From contig JADHWW010000004.1 of NCBI GenBank assembly GCA_016783285.1, forward strand, positions 1 through 47,636: a stretch of 47,636 bases of DNA, read 5' to 3'. The stretch is from Anaerolineae bacterium. Its GTDB lineage: Bacteria; Chloroflexota; Anaerolineae; B4-G1. Below are positions 33,054 to 40,500 of this stretch, piece by piece. Numbering within the stretch: the first letter of the stretch is position 1; every line of letters starts with the position of its first letter. The position numbers were made by a program, and so were the translations under genes. Below the pieces are notes generated by a model. That model was not told the origin of the DNA. It made no database searches and was given only the letters and a program-made list of their open reading frames with translations.

Positions 33054-34601
33054 ATGAAACCCTTACCCCATCCACATCGCAGCGTGAGCAGGCTCTTCGT
33101 CCCTTGCATCCTATCCATCCTGTTCACCCTCCTCCTGGTGGCGAACCACCCCTCTCTTGCCCAATCCGTCCGGGTCATCTTCCTGCACCACTCCTGCGGC
33201 GAGAACCTCATCGAGCAGGGCAATGTGCGGGAGGGACTCACCGCCCTGGGCTACGAGTTCTACGACCACGGCTACAACGACGAGGGGCTGCGCCTGGCCG
33301 ACGGATCGTATACTGGCACCAACTTCGACGTGCCGGGCGACAACACCGACCCCGACGGCTTCGCCGCCATCTTCGCCCAGCCGCTGCACGACCCGCCGGA
33401 CAACACCTTCAGTTATCTGATGCAGTACGATATCATCGCCTTCAAGTCCTGCTTCCCGGTCAGCAACATCGGGAGCGACGGACAGTTGGCCGAGTACCAG
33501 TCCTACTACCGCTCCATCCGGGACCGGGCGGGCCAGTACCCGGACAAGGTTTTTATCATCGTCACCCAGCCACCGCAGGTTCCCTTCAACAGCGACCCCA
33601 CGGAGGCCGCGCGGGCGCGCGCCTTCGCGAACTGGCTGCAGTCGGACGAGTACCTGGCTGGGCATCCCAACGTCTTCGTCTTCGACTTCTTCGGCCTGTT
33701 GGCGGGCGACGACGACTTCCTGCGGCCCGAGTACCGGGCCGACGAGTACGATGCGCATCCCAACGAACAGGCCAACCGCACGATCGGCCCGCTGTTCGTA
33801 GCGTTCGTTGACCAGGCGGTCCGCAGTGCCCACACCGGGGCCCCGCGCCCCACACCCGCCACCACGCCGCCCGTGGAACAGACCACCCAGCCCCCGCTCC
33901 CCGTCGCGCCGCCGCCCATGGCGGGCTTGATTGACGACTTCGAATCCACCGCCGACCACTGGGAGGCCAGCACCGATGGAACAGGCTCCACTGTCGAGTG
34001 CAGCCCAGACACAGGGAGTGCCCACAGCGGGGCGGCCTCCCTGCGCGTTCACTACAGCATGGCGCCCGACGGGTGGGGAGATTGCGGGCGATACTTCGAG
34101 TCGCCCCAGGACTGGAACGGCAGCGCGGGGCTCTCCCTGTGGCTCCACTCTGATCAGGCAGGCCAGTGGGTCACGCTGATGCTGCTCGCCGGCGATCCCG
34201 CCGGGCCAACCCCCTTCGAGACGTATTTCGAGACCACGGCGGAGAGCACAGAGGGATGGAGCCAGTTTGTCTTCCCGTGGGCGGACTTCGTCCGGGCGGA
34301 GTGGGCAGATGAGGGCGGGCTAGCCGAGTTGGACCCGGCGCGGGTGACCGGCTTCGGATTCAGCCTCGGCGCGGGTGAGACCCGCAACGAAGGGACTCTC
34401 TGGGTGGATGATATCGGTCTTGTCACCGGCGAGGCACAGCCGCCGGCTGAGGGAACCCCGCCAGCCACTCCCATAGAGGAAGAGCCATCCGGCGGACTCT
34501 GCCCCTTCTCCGCGTTGGCGTTGCCGTTGGGGGCGGTGGGCATTCTGTTCTATCGTCGCCACCGGTCGCCGATCTTGCCGAGCGCTTCCGCCGCCGCGTA
34601 G
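33054..34601 (+). CDS. Secreted SGNH-hydrolase-like protein with C-terminal membrane tail
   Basis: 515 residues from the ATG at 33054 (AAGGAGCCAG upstream). Signal peptide about 1-37 (basic, then LFVPCILSILFTLLLVA, cut near LAQ). The first domain (about 38-260) opens with IFLHHSCGEN, where S47 could be the nucleophile, and ends with DEYDAHPNEQ, matching the Asp-x-x-His block of SGNH hydrolases. A Pro/Thr linker at about 262-288 leads to a jelly-roll domain (about 293-460) of the carbohydrate-binding type (DDFESTADHWEAS, then WVDDIGLVTG). The C-terminus has a Pro/Glu-rich tether, GGLCP, a membrane span and an RRHR stop-transfer, resembling a sorting or anchoring tail. The 3' end overlaps the HEAT gene by 52 bases. 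Confidence 0.8.
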   Translation: MKPLPHPHRSVSRLFVPCILSILFTLLLVANHPSLAQSVRVIFLHHSCGENLIEQGNVREGLTALGYEFYDHGYNDEGLRLADGSYTGTNFDVPGDNTDPDGFAAIFAQPLHDPPDNTFSYLMQYDIIAFKSCFPVSNIGSDGQLAEYQSYYRSIRDRAGQYPDKVFIIVTQPPQVPFNSDPTEAARARAFANWLQSDEYLAGHPNVFVFDFFGLLAGDDDFLRPEYRADEYDAHPNEQANRTIGPLFVAFVDQAVRSAHTGAPRPTPATTPPVEQTTQPPLPVAPPPMAGLIDDFESTADHWEASTDGTGSTVECSPDTGSAHSGAASLRVHYSMAPDGWGDCGRYFESPQDWNGSAGLSLWLHSDQAGQWVTLMLLAGDPAGPTPFETYFETTAESTEGWSQFVFPWADFVRAEWADEGGLAELDPARVTGFGFSLGAGETRNEGTLWVDDIGLVTGEAQPPAEGTPPATPIEEEPSGGLCPFSALALPLGAVGILFYRRHRSPILPSASAAA

Positions 34602-35041
34602 CGGACGTTTTCGTTTGGGTCACCCAGCGACGCCTGCAGCGATTCGAAGGCAGCCGCATCACCCACGTTTCCGAGCACGTTGGCAGCAAAGATGCGCACG
34701 TCGCCATCTGGGTCGGAGAGCCTGCTCTCCATGGCTGGCAGCGAGCGAACGCCCAGGCGGGCCAGCACCTCCATAGCCTGGTTGCGCGCGGCCGCATCTT
34801 CCAGGCGCAGCATCTCGGCCAGCCCCTCGATCGTGTCCTCACCAGCCAGTTCGATCAGCCCATCGGCGGCAATTTGCCGGATGCGGGGGCTGGAATCCGC
34901 TAACGCCTCCAACAGCAGAGCGTCTGAAAAGGGCTGCCCGATCACGGTCAACTCCAGACAGGCAGCCTGGCGGACAGGCTCGTCCGGGTGATGCAGTCGT
35001 TCGTAGTAGAACAGGAAGTCGCTGGAATCCTCGATGTTCAT
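34550..35041 (-). CDS. HEAT-repeat protein
   Basis: 163 residues from the ATG at 35041, chosen because GGGGAGG lies 7 bases upstream; a farther upstream start at 35092 would overlap the kinase gene. About four HEAT-like helical pairs are seen, each with a D-x-x-x-x-V-R-x-x-A-A-x-x-L-G pattern (ADSSPRIRQIAADGL, SDPDGDVRIFAANVLGNVG, GDPNENVRYAAAEALGKIG). HEAT proteins are scaffolds for protein-protein contacts. The gene follows the receiver-kinase gene on the same strand after 31 bases, so it may be a partner of that signalling protein. Its end overlaps the convergent SGNH-like gene. Confidence 0.88.
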   Translation of the reverse strand: MNIEDSSDFLFYYERLHHPDEPVRQAACLELTVIGQPFSDALLLEALADSSPRIRQIAADGLIELAGEDTIEGLAEMLRLEDAAARNQAMEVLARLGVRSLPAMESRLSDPDGDVRIFAANVLGNVGDAAAFESLQASLGDPNENVRYAAAEALGKIGDRWRR

Positions 35042-35072
35042 GACATCCTCCCCTGCCTCCGACTTTCCATCC

Positions 35073-36191
35073 TCACTCCGCCGTCTGCCCAAGCGGAATA
35101 CTCACTACAAACGTCGTTCCCTTCCCCCGCACGCCTTCAGATTCAGCACAGACGGCGCCACCGTGGGCCTCAATGATCTCTTTGACGATGAGCAACCCCA
35201 GCCCAGTGCCGGAAATGCCGACGGTGGCCTCACCAGGGACGCGATGGTATTTGGTGAACAGAGCGAGCAGTTGGGCCGGCAGGATGCCGATCCCCGTGTC
35301 GCTGACGCGGAACACGGCCCGCCCATCCTCCACGCGCAACTGCACTGTGATACGCCCGCCCTCGGGCGTGTACTTGATCGCGTTCGACAGCAGGTTGTCC
35401 AGCACCTGCAGGAGCCGTTCGGAGTCGGCGCGGACAGGTACAGGGTCGGGCGGCAGGTCGAGGGTGAGGGTCTGGTTCTTGGACTGAGCCTGCAAGCGGG
35501 AGAGACGAGCGCTGGCCTCCACCACGTCGCGCAGTTCGACGTCGCCCAGGTCGAGGCGCAGGTAACCAGCGTCAATCTTGGCAAAGTCGAGATAGTCGTT
35601 GATCAGGCTGAGCATTTTGTTGGCTGACTGCTGGATGATGTCGATAAACTCAGCCTGCTCGGGTGTGAGCGGCCCGGCACCGCCATCGAGCAGTATTTGG
35701 ATCGCGGTCAGAATGTAGCCAGCAGGGTTGCGCAGGTCGTGCGTGACCATCGAGTAGAAATCGGTCCTGACCTCCTGGAGATACCTCTGGGCGACGGGAC
35801 CAGCGCGACGATCGAGTGCCTGCCCGAGGGTATAGAAGAATTCATCGAGGTCGCTACCCGCCGCGATGTCCTGCTTCTCGACATAGGCATCCGCGCCATG
35901 TTGCACGGCGGCAATAGCCGACTTCACTCCGCCGACGCCAGTGAGTATGACCACGGCGGTCTCGTAGTCCTCCTGGCGGATGTGCCTGAGTACGTCAATG
36001 CCATTCAAATCGGGCAGGATCAAGTCGAGCAGGATGAGATCGTATTTCTCATCGCCAGTGCACATCTCCAGTCCTTCCCGACCGGTGGCCGCGACGTCCA
36101 CACCCGCGCCCTGCCGGGTGAGGATGGTTCGCAGGTAGTTGCGGACGGCGACAGAGTCATCTATGGCAAGAAAACACTTGTCCTTGAACAC
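35073..36191 (-). CDS. Receiver domain-histidine kinase fusion
   Basis: 372 residues, cytosolic. The receiver domain spans 1-125 with acidic D11/D12, phosphoacceptor D56 and K106. The dimerisation domain has the H-box MVTHDLRNPAG with H151. The ATPase domain has the N-box LLSNAIKY (267-273), DTGIGI (297-302) and GTGLGL (327-332). All residues for activity are present. Having the receiver at the N-terminus and no sensor or membrane domain, the kinase is probably controlled by phosphotransfer from another kinase. The HEAT gene follows in the same direction, and a receiver-only gene diverges from a shared 303-base control region. Confidence 0.95.
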   Translation of the reverse strand: MFKDKCFLAIDDSVAVRNYLRTILTRQGAGVDVAATGREGLEMCTGDEKYDLILLDLILPDLNGIDVLRHIRQEDYETAVVILTGVGGVKSAIAAVQHGADAYVEKQDIAAGSDLDEFFYTLGQALDRRAGPVAQRYLQEVRTDFYSMVTHDLRNPAGYILTAIQILLDGGAGPLTPEQAEFIDIIQQSANKMLSLINDYLDFAKIDAGYLRLDLGDVELRDVVEASARLSRLQAQSKNQTLTLDLPPDPVPVRADSERLLQVLDNLLSNAIKYTPEGGRITVQLRVEDGRAVFRVSDTGIGILPAQLLALFTKYHRVPGEATVGISGTGLGLLIVKEIIEAHGGAVCAESEGVRGKGTTFVVSIPLGQTAE

Positions 36192-36222
36192 AATTGCCTC
36201 CCAAGAACATACTTTTTGATAT

Positions 36223-36251
36223 AGTATACCCCTTCCCGAAGGCTATGTCTA
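36223..36251 (-). promoter_or_regulatory. Promoter of the receiver-kinase gene
   Basis: On the reverse strand, TAGACA (36251-36246) and TATACT (36228-36223) are 17 bases apart, both one mismatch from consensus. The start codon is at 36191, about 30 bases beyond. Confidence 0.65.
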
Positions 36252-36252
36252 T

Positions 36253-36295
36253 GGGACAATGTCCCATATTGGCCCACCCGCCGCCCCATATTGGC
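36253..36295. promoter_or_regulatory. Repeated candidate operators in the divergent control region
   Basis: The identical 11-mer CCCATATTGGC occurs at 36263-36273 and 36285-36295, 22 bases apart, so both lie on the same helix face. The dyad GGGACA-AT-GTCCC overlaps the first copy (36253-36265), and CATGTCCCATGAG follows near 36308. They sit just upstream of the -35 box of the receiver-kinase promoter and some 120 bases before the promoter of the receiver gene. The rest of this 303-base gap holds no gene. Confidence 0.5.
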
Positions 36296-36394
36296 ACCTC
36301 CATCACCCCATGTCCCATGAGGAAACGGCCGCTTCTACCAGTGAACCAATCGCCTCCCGCCTGGCAGCGGCCGAGCGTGGAACAACCGCGCGAC

Positions 36395-36424
36395 TTACTC
36401 AAAATCGAGGATATGTGCTACAAT
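36395..36424 (+). promoter_or_regulatory. Weak promoter of the receiver-aldolase pair
   Basis: TTACTC (36395-36400) and the extended -10 TGCTACAAT (ending 36424) are 18 bases apart. The receiver gene begins 71 bases downstream. Confidence 0.4.
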
Positions 36425-36494
36425 ATACCGGTGCGGTACACCAGGCCCCCAGACCTGGGGCAAAGCCGCACACTAACACATGAGGGAGAGCAAT

Positions 36495-36875
36495 ATGGAA
36501 CCAACCGTTCTGATGATCGAAGATGATGCCGAAGGTGCCAGGCTCATGAAACGGACGCTCGGCCCCAGGGGATACCGGGTGCTCGTCGCATCGGACGGGC
36601 TTCAGGGGCTGGAGATGGCCCACGCCGACCCGCCCGACCTGATCCTGCTCGACCTGTTGCTGCCCGGGATGGATGGCCTCGAGATCCTTAGCCGGCTGCG
36701 AACTGATCCCCAGACGGCTGACGTGCCGGTGGTGGTTATTTCGTCCAGTGATCAGCCCACCGACCAGCATACGGCAGCCGAGATCGGCGCCGATGCCTAC
36801 CTGATCAAGCCGTACGGCCTGGCTGAGCTGCTGGCTCTGCTCCGATCACTGCTGAGCGAAAGGTCAGAACTATGA
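36495..36875 (+). CDS. Stand-alone response-regulator receiver protein
   Basis: 126 residues from the ATG at 36495 with GAGGGAGAG upstream. It consists only of a receiver domain: acidic pair D10/D11, phosphoacceptor D53 in LILLDLLLPG, S/T signature VVISSSDQ, and K105 in YLIKPYG. With no output domain it must act through a partner, perhaps as a phosphate relay for the divergent receiver-kinase. Its last codons overlap the aldolase start by ATGA, so the two proteins are translationally coupled, an unusual pairing. Confidence 0.94.
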   Translation: MEPTVLMIEDDAEGARLMKRTLGPRGYRVLVASDGLQGLEMAHADPPDLILLDLLLPGMDGLEILSRLRTDPQTADVPVVVISSSDQPTDQHTAAEIGADAYLIKPYGLAELLALLRSLLSERSEL

Positions 36876-37795
36876 ACAAATCTACTGTCTCGTTGAGCGG
36901 GGTGTTTCCCCCCATTCCCACGCCCTTCGACGCACAGGGAGACGTAACGACCCAGGCCCTGGTCAATAATCTCGAACGCTGGAATCAATACGACCTGGCC
37001 GGATACGTGGTCCTGGGCTCCAACGGCGAGGCGGTCTACCTGACCGAGAAGGAAAAACTGCGCGTTTGGGAAACAGCCCGTCAGGCCATTCCATCGGACA
37101 GGGTGATGATCGCCGGTACCGGCTGCGAATCGACGCGCCAGACCATCGCGTTGACCCGCCAGGCTGCCCGGGTCGGCGCCGACGCAGCCCTTCTGGTCAC
37201 GCCCAACTACTTCGACGGCAAAATGACGCCCGATGGCCTGGTCTATCACTACCAGGCGGTGGCCGAGGCCTCGCCCATCCCGGTGGTGCTCTACAATGTG
37301 CCCAAGTTCACCCACGTGGACATGGACGCAGCCACCATCGCTCGCGCTGCCCGCCATCCCAACATCATTGGCGTGAAGGACAGCGGTGGCAACATCGCCA
37401 AGTTGGCCGACGTCGTGCGGCTGACCGGCCGCGCCGAAGAATGTGAATGTCAGGTGATGGCCGGGGCCGCGGGCTTTTTCTTCGCTGGACTGACCCTCGG
37501 CGCTGTGGGTGGCGTACTGGCACTGGCCAACGTCGCTCCCCAACAATCTGTAGACATCTATCGGCTGTTCAAAGCGGGGCAGTGGGATGAGGCCGCCGGG
37601 CTTCAGCGGCGGATGATCCCGGTCAACGCGGCGGTCACAGCCCGCTTTGGCATCGCGGGCCTGAAGACCGCCCTGGACATGCTGGGCTACTACGGTGGCC
37701 CCGTCCGCTCACCGCTGCTAGACCTCACCGAGGGCGAGCGCCAGGCCTTGCGGGATGTCCTGGTCGAAGGGGGGCTGTTCACAGACCAGTGCTAA
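36872..37795 (+). CDS. DapA/dihydrodipicolinate synthase-family aldolase
   Basis: 307 residues, the normal length. The Schiff-base Lys is K169 in IIGVKDSGGN, and Y141 in VVLYNVPKF is the proton relay. GSNGEAVYLT (49-58) gives the pyruvate-binding strand, with Ser-Asn replacing the Thr-Thr of true dihydrodipicolinate synthase. That change and the sequence PNYFDGKMTPDGLVYHYQ point to the 4-hydroxy-2-oxoglutarate or other 2-keto-acid aldolase branch rather than lysine synthesis. It starts inside the receiver gene stop. A catabolic role close to hydroxyproline or related breakdown is possible, but is not shown. Confidence 0.88.
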   Translation: MNKSTVSLSGVFPPIPTPFDAQGDVTTQALVNNLERWNQYDLAGYVVLGSNGEAVYLTEKEKLRVWETARQAIPSDRVMIAGTGCESTRQTIALTRQAARVGADAALLVTPNYFDGKMTPDGLVYHYQAVAEASPIPVVLYNVPKFTHVDMDAATIARAARHPNIIGVKDSGGNIAKLADVVRLTGRAEECECQVMAGAAGFFFAGLTLGAVGGVLALANVAPQQSVDIYRLFKAGQWDEAAGLQRRMIPVNAAVTARFGIAGLKTALDMLGYYGGPVRSPLLDLTEGERQALRDVLVEGGLFTDQC

Positions 37796-37857
37796 CAGAC
37801 GCTTGGGAAGGGACCTACAGCCCTACACCTCGTCAACAAGACGATCCACTTATGTTG

Positions 37858-37917
37858 TAGGGCGGCTTTCCATAGCCGCCGCGCGAGCCAGAGGTAGGAC
37901 AAGATGGCATCTTGTCC
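37858..37917. repeat. Two tandem GTAGG-type hairpins
   Basis: GTAGGGCGGCT with AGCCGCC (37858-37880) and GTAGGACAAGATG with CATCTTGTCC (37894-37917) stand in a row after the aldolase gene. Both have the GTAGG head of the hairpins at 30608 and 39310. Beyond them a 41-codon open stretch leads into the next gene. Confidence 0.75.
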
Positions 37918-37920
37918 AAC

Positions 37921-38043
37921 GGCCCAGACGAGGAAGCGCGGGAATATTTGCCCAATCCGGAGGCACTCAAAGCGCTGCAGCGGCGACTGCGCAGTGCTCG
38001 TCGTTATCTAAAGGCCCTTTACGTTTGGGAGGCGAAAAGATGA
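37921..38043 (+). pseudogene. C-terminal fragment of an unrecognised protein
   Basis: The frame reads GPDEEAREYLPNPEALKAL and continues with a basic, helical end RRYLKALYVWEAKR before a TGA at 38041. It is open upstream only to a stop at 37873 inside the hairpin element and has no convincing start. The TGA overlaps the ATG of the following gene (ATGA), as in an operon. The likely history is a gene whose 5' part was lost to the hairpin repeats. Family unknown. Confidence 0.4.
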
Positions 38044-38933
38044 AGGACGAAGACAAGACCAAAGAGCAGACCATCAAAGAGTTGGCCAGCCTGCGGGAGT
38101 CGCTGTGCCGATGCGCCGCCGACCTCCAGGCACGTAACCAGGACCTGGACGACGTGGCTCGCTACGTGATCAGCGAGTTCAGGAGTCCGGTGGGAATGAT
38201 CGTTGGTTTTGCCGGGTTGTTGGACGAGGAGTATGCGACGTTATCAGAGGAGGAGCGGCGCTACTGTACTCGTACGATCAAGCAGAGTGGGCACAAGATG
38301 ACCAAGATGGTTAACGCCCTGCTATTGTTGGCCAACTCGCGCCGGCTGTTTGACAACGTCTGGTATGCAGCATACCTGGCGGCGATGGGCGAAACATCGT
38401 TATCCCAATGGGCTCTTGAAGCGGGAGAAAACGTCTCGAAAGCCTATCGCTTCACTTGCCTGCCTGCCTCTTCTGCGCCGCTGGTCATCCGGGTCTGGGC
38501 AACTGGAGGCGAAACGGTGCGCTTCCAGGCCATCGCCAAACTTGGCAGTGGCCGGGGAGAGCGTGAGGGCGAGACCGATCCGCTCTCGCAGGAAACGGAA
38601 TGGACACTGGCATCGGAGAAATGGGACAGCCTCCTGGCTGCCATTGAGGAGAGCAAGTTCTGGACCGACGATTCATCGTTGGAACAGTTGGGCTGGTTGA
38701 GGATGGTGGGGACTGGCGGTGAGGAGTGGATATTTGAAGGCTGGCGCGACGGCCAGTACAAAGCACGCGCGGTCTGGAATCCCGATGATGAAAAAGCACG
38801 TGCTGCGTATGTGCTCTGCCGAGCACTTGTCAACCTTCTACCAGAGCAGTTTGCTTTGGAGATGGCGCGGTTTTGGGCAGCGGATTCCTGGCCCGAGATT
38901 CATCAGCGCTTTAAGAATGCAATAGAGCGGTAG
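38040..38933 (+). CDS. Protein with degenerate histidine-kinase dimerisation domain
   Basis: 297 residues from the ATG at 38040 (TGGGAGGCG upstream). Residues 1-40 look like a coiled coil (QTIKELASLRESLCRCAADLQARN). Residues 35-100 match the DHp/HisKA helical hairpin, but where kinases have V-S-H-E-L-R-x-P the protein reads VISEFRSP, with Ser45 in place of the phosphorylated His. No ATPase domain follows; instead there are about 190 residues of unknown type with many Trp (WILL-like WEWIFEGW pattern). It would dimerise with or decoy a true kinase, such as the receiver-kinase nearby, but cannot autophosphorylate. It may be a sensor or anti-kinase. Confidence 0.7.
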   Translation: MKDEDKTKEQTIKELASLRESLCRCAADLQARNQDLDDVARYVISEFRSPVGMIVGFAGLLDEEYATLSEEERRYCTRTIKQSGHKMTKMVNALLLLANSRRLFDNVWYAAYLAAMGETSLSQWALEAGENVSKAYRFTCLPASSAPLVIRVWATGGETVRFQAIAKLGSGRGEREGETDPLSQETEWTLASEKWDSLLAAIEESKFWTDDSSLEQLGWLRMVGTGGEEWIFEGWRDGQYKARAVWNPDDEKARAAYVLCRALVNLLPEQFALEMARFWAADSWPEIHQRFKNAIER

Positions 38934-39480
38934 CCGATCTGGACATTGATGAGGTGGCGGCGCAAGTGCGCGACGCACTGCAGGCCGGAGCCGAACCGCG
39001 AGCCGTGCTGAACGATGGCCTCAGCGCTGGGGTGCAGGTAGTGGGCGAGCGATTCGAGGCTGGCGAATACTACCTGACCGACCTCGTATTAGCAGCCGAG
39101 GTGATGAAGGAGGGCCTGGCTCCCCTGGAACCGTTGCTGAAGGCGACCGATGTGCACGGCAAAGGCACCATCGTGCTGGCGACCGTGAAGGGGGACATTC
39201 ACGAGATCGGCAGAAACCTGGTGGGCACGATGCTGCGCGCGGCGGGGTTCGAGGTCGTGGACCTGGGCGTGGACGTCCCGGCAACGTGCGTCGTCGAGGC
39301 GGTGCGGGAGTAGGGGCAGGTCTGAGACCTGCCCCTACAGCAGGGTTGCGCTCCCAGGTGAAAGTCGTCATCGGCGGGGCATGCACCACCCCGCGCCTGA
39401 TCGAAGAGATGGACTGCGATGCCTACGGGCCGGACGCGGTGGCAGCGGTGCGCATCTGCGAGGAGCTGCTGGCGGCCTGA
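38930..39480 (+). pseudogene. Corrinoid-protein pseudogene split by a hairpin repeat
   Basis: Residues translated from 38930 match a corrinoid protein: VLNDGLSAGVQVVGERFEAGEYYLTDLVLAAEVMKEGL, then GDIHEIGRNLVGTML with the cobalt-ligand His. At 39310 a 29-bp hairpin repeat brings a TAG stop at 39311. Homology resumes in another frame at 39343 as GLRSQVKVVIGGA and ends at the TGA at 39480. The roughly 30 residues with the second B12 signature (GxSALL) are missing. The N-terminus is also incomplete and overlaps the stop of the preceding gene; only a GTG at 38954 is in frame. It is the second corrinoid-protein locus in the window, and no methyltransferase adjoins it. Confidence 0.88.
39310..39338. 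repeat. Complete 29-bp hairpin repeat inside the corrinoid pseudogene
   Basis: GTAGGGGCAGGTC, TGA, GACCTGCCCCTAC: a perfect 13-bp stem with a three-base loop. It is the complete form of the element at 30608-30633. No target duplication is clear at its edges; about 90 bases of the gene were lost at the site. Confidence 0.9.
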
Positions 39481-40373
39481 TGGAGCAACCCCACCTGCTG
39501 CGCCAACGCAATAGCCCCCAACACGCCAGATCGGCTGTCCAACCCCGGCGGCACGATGTAATCGTCGGTCCGATCCAAGATAGAAACCACCTGCAGGTAG
39601 CCGTTCAGCAGTTCTCGCACCCTCCGGCGCACCAGCGGGAGAAGGCGGGGCTGTTGCATCACGCCGCCTCCCATGATAATGCGCTGGGGGGATAGGACAC
39701 AGATGAAATTCACCAGGCCCAAGGCCAGGTACTCAGCCTCCAGCGACCAGGCTGAGTGGTCTGCGGGTAGTGTCTCAGCCGGCTGCCCCCAACGTTCCTC
39801 CAGAGCCGGTCCAGACGCCAACCCTTCCAGACAATCGCCGTGGTATGGGCAAGATCCGCTGTAGGGATCGATATCGCGGTCGTGGGGGATGCGGACGTGC
39901 CCCATCTCCGGGTGGATCAGGCCGTGGATCAGCCTGCCGTTGACCATGCCTCCCCCGCCAATGCCCGTGCCGATAGTCAGGTAGACGAAAGTGTCCAGTC
40001 CTTGGGCAGCGCCCCAGCGGTGTTCGCCCAAGGCTGCCGCGTTCACGTCGGTATCGAAGCCAACCGGCACGCCCAGTGCCCGTCGGACGGTTCCAGCAAA
40101 ATCGGTATGAGCCCAACATGGCTTGGGTGTACTGGTAATGTAGCCGAAGGTGGGCGAATCTGGGTTCGGATCTACTGGTCCAAAAGAAGCGATGCCAACA
40201 GCCGCCAGGGTCTCCTTTTGCTGCTGCTGATGAAAGAACCGAATAGCCCGACCGATGGTCTCCTCCGGCGCTGTGGTAGGGAAACGCACCTCCGCCCGCA
40301 GATCATCAGGGCCGGTACCCACTGCACACACAAACTTCGTACCACCTGCTTCAATCCCTCCCCAAAGCGGCAT
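39423..40373 (-). CDS. ROK-family sugar kinase (fructokinase-like)
   Basis: 316 residues. The N-terminus [15 protein letters not shown] is the phosphate-1 motif of the YdhR/GmuE type fructokinases. GIASFGPVD, the central TIGTGIGGG (phosphate-2) and the zinc-site-like [18 protein letters not shown] follow. The catalytic Asp lies in [12 protein letters not shown]. The enzyme would phosphorylate fructose or a similar hexose with ATP. The last 20 residues or so ([15 protein letters not shown]) are encoded on DNA that is the 3' end of the corrinoid pseudogene on the other strand, so the natural end may have been lost. The ATG at 40373 lacks a strong ribosome-binding site. Confidence 0.9.
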   Translation of the reverse strand: MPLWGGIEAGGTKFVCAVGTGPDDLRAEVRFPTTAPEETIGRAIRFFHQQQQKETLAAVGIASFGPVDPNPDSPTFGYITSTPKPCWAHTDFAGTVRRALGVPVGFDTDVNAAALGEHRWGAAQGLDTFVYLTIGTGIGGGGMVNGRLIHGLIHPEMGHVRIPHDRDIDPYSGSCPYHGDCLEGLASGPALEERWGQPAETLPADHSAWSLEAEYLALGLVNFICVLSPQRIIMGGGVMQQPRLLPLVRRRVRELLNGYLQVVSILDRTDDYIVPPGLDSRSGVLGAIALAQQVGLLHQAASSSSQMRTAATASGP

Positions 40374-40376
40374 TGT

Positions 40377-40500
40377 TCATCCATCCTCAGGTCAAGGGCT
40401 GGTCTGTCCAGGGCCAGACCGTTGAGCACCACTTGATGGCAGAAGGCAGATTTTCCCGCTCCCGGTGGTCTTGGCCTTCGCTTACTGCTGCAAAAACTTG
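40377..40500 (-). pseudogene. Remnant of a KaiC-like P-loop ATPase
   Basis: On the reverse strand the gap between the AIM24-type and ROK genes reads RPPGAGKSAFCHQVVLNGLA followed by [13 protein letters not shown], a Walker-A region as in KaiC/RadA-type ATPases (GPPGAGKS, FC-Q). The leading Gly of the P-loop is Arg here. Nothing upstream or downstream extends the domain: the fragment overlaps the last codons of the AIM24-type gene and ends before the kinase start. It is a short broken piece of perhaps 35 codons. The family match is by motif memory only. Confidence 0.5.

Noticed and set aside
36157..36402. Small reverse-strand gene in the divergent control region
   Set aside because: It overlaps the promoter and the repeated operator sites, and its sequence looks like translated repeats (MGHGVMEVPIWGG).
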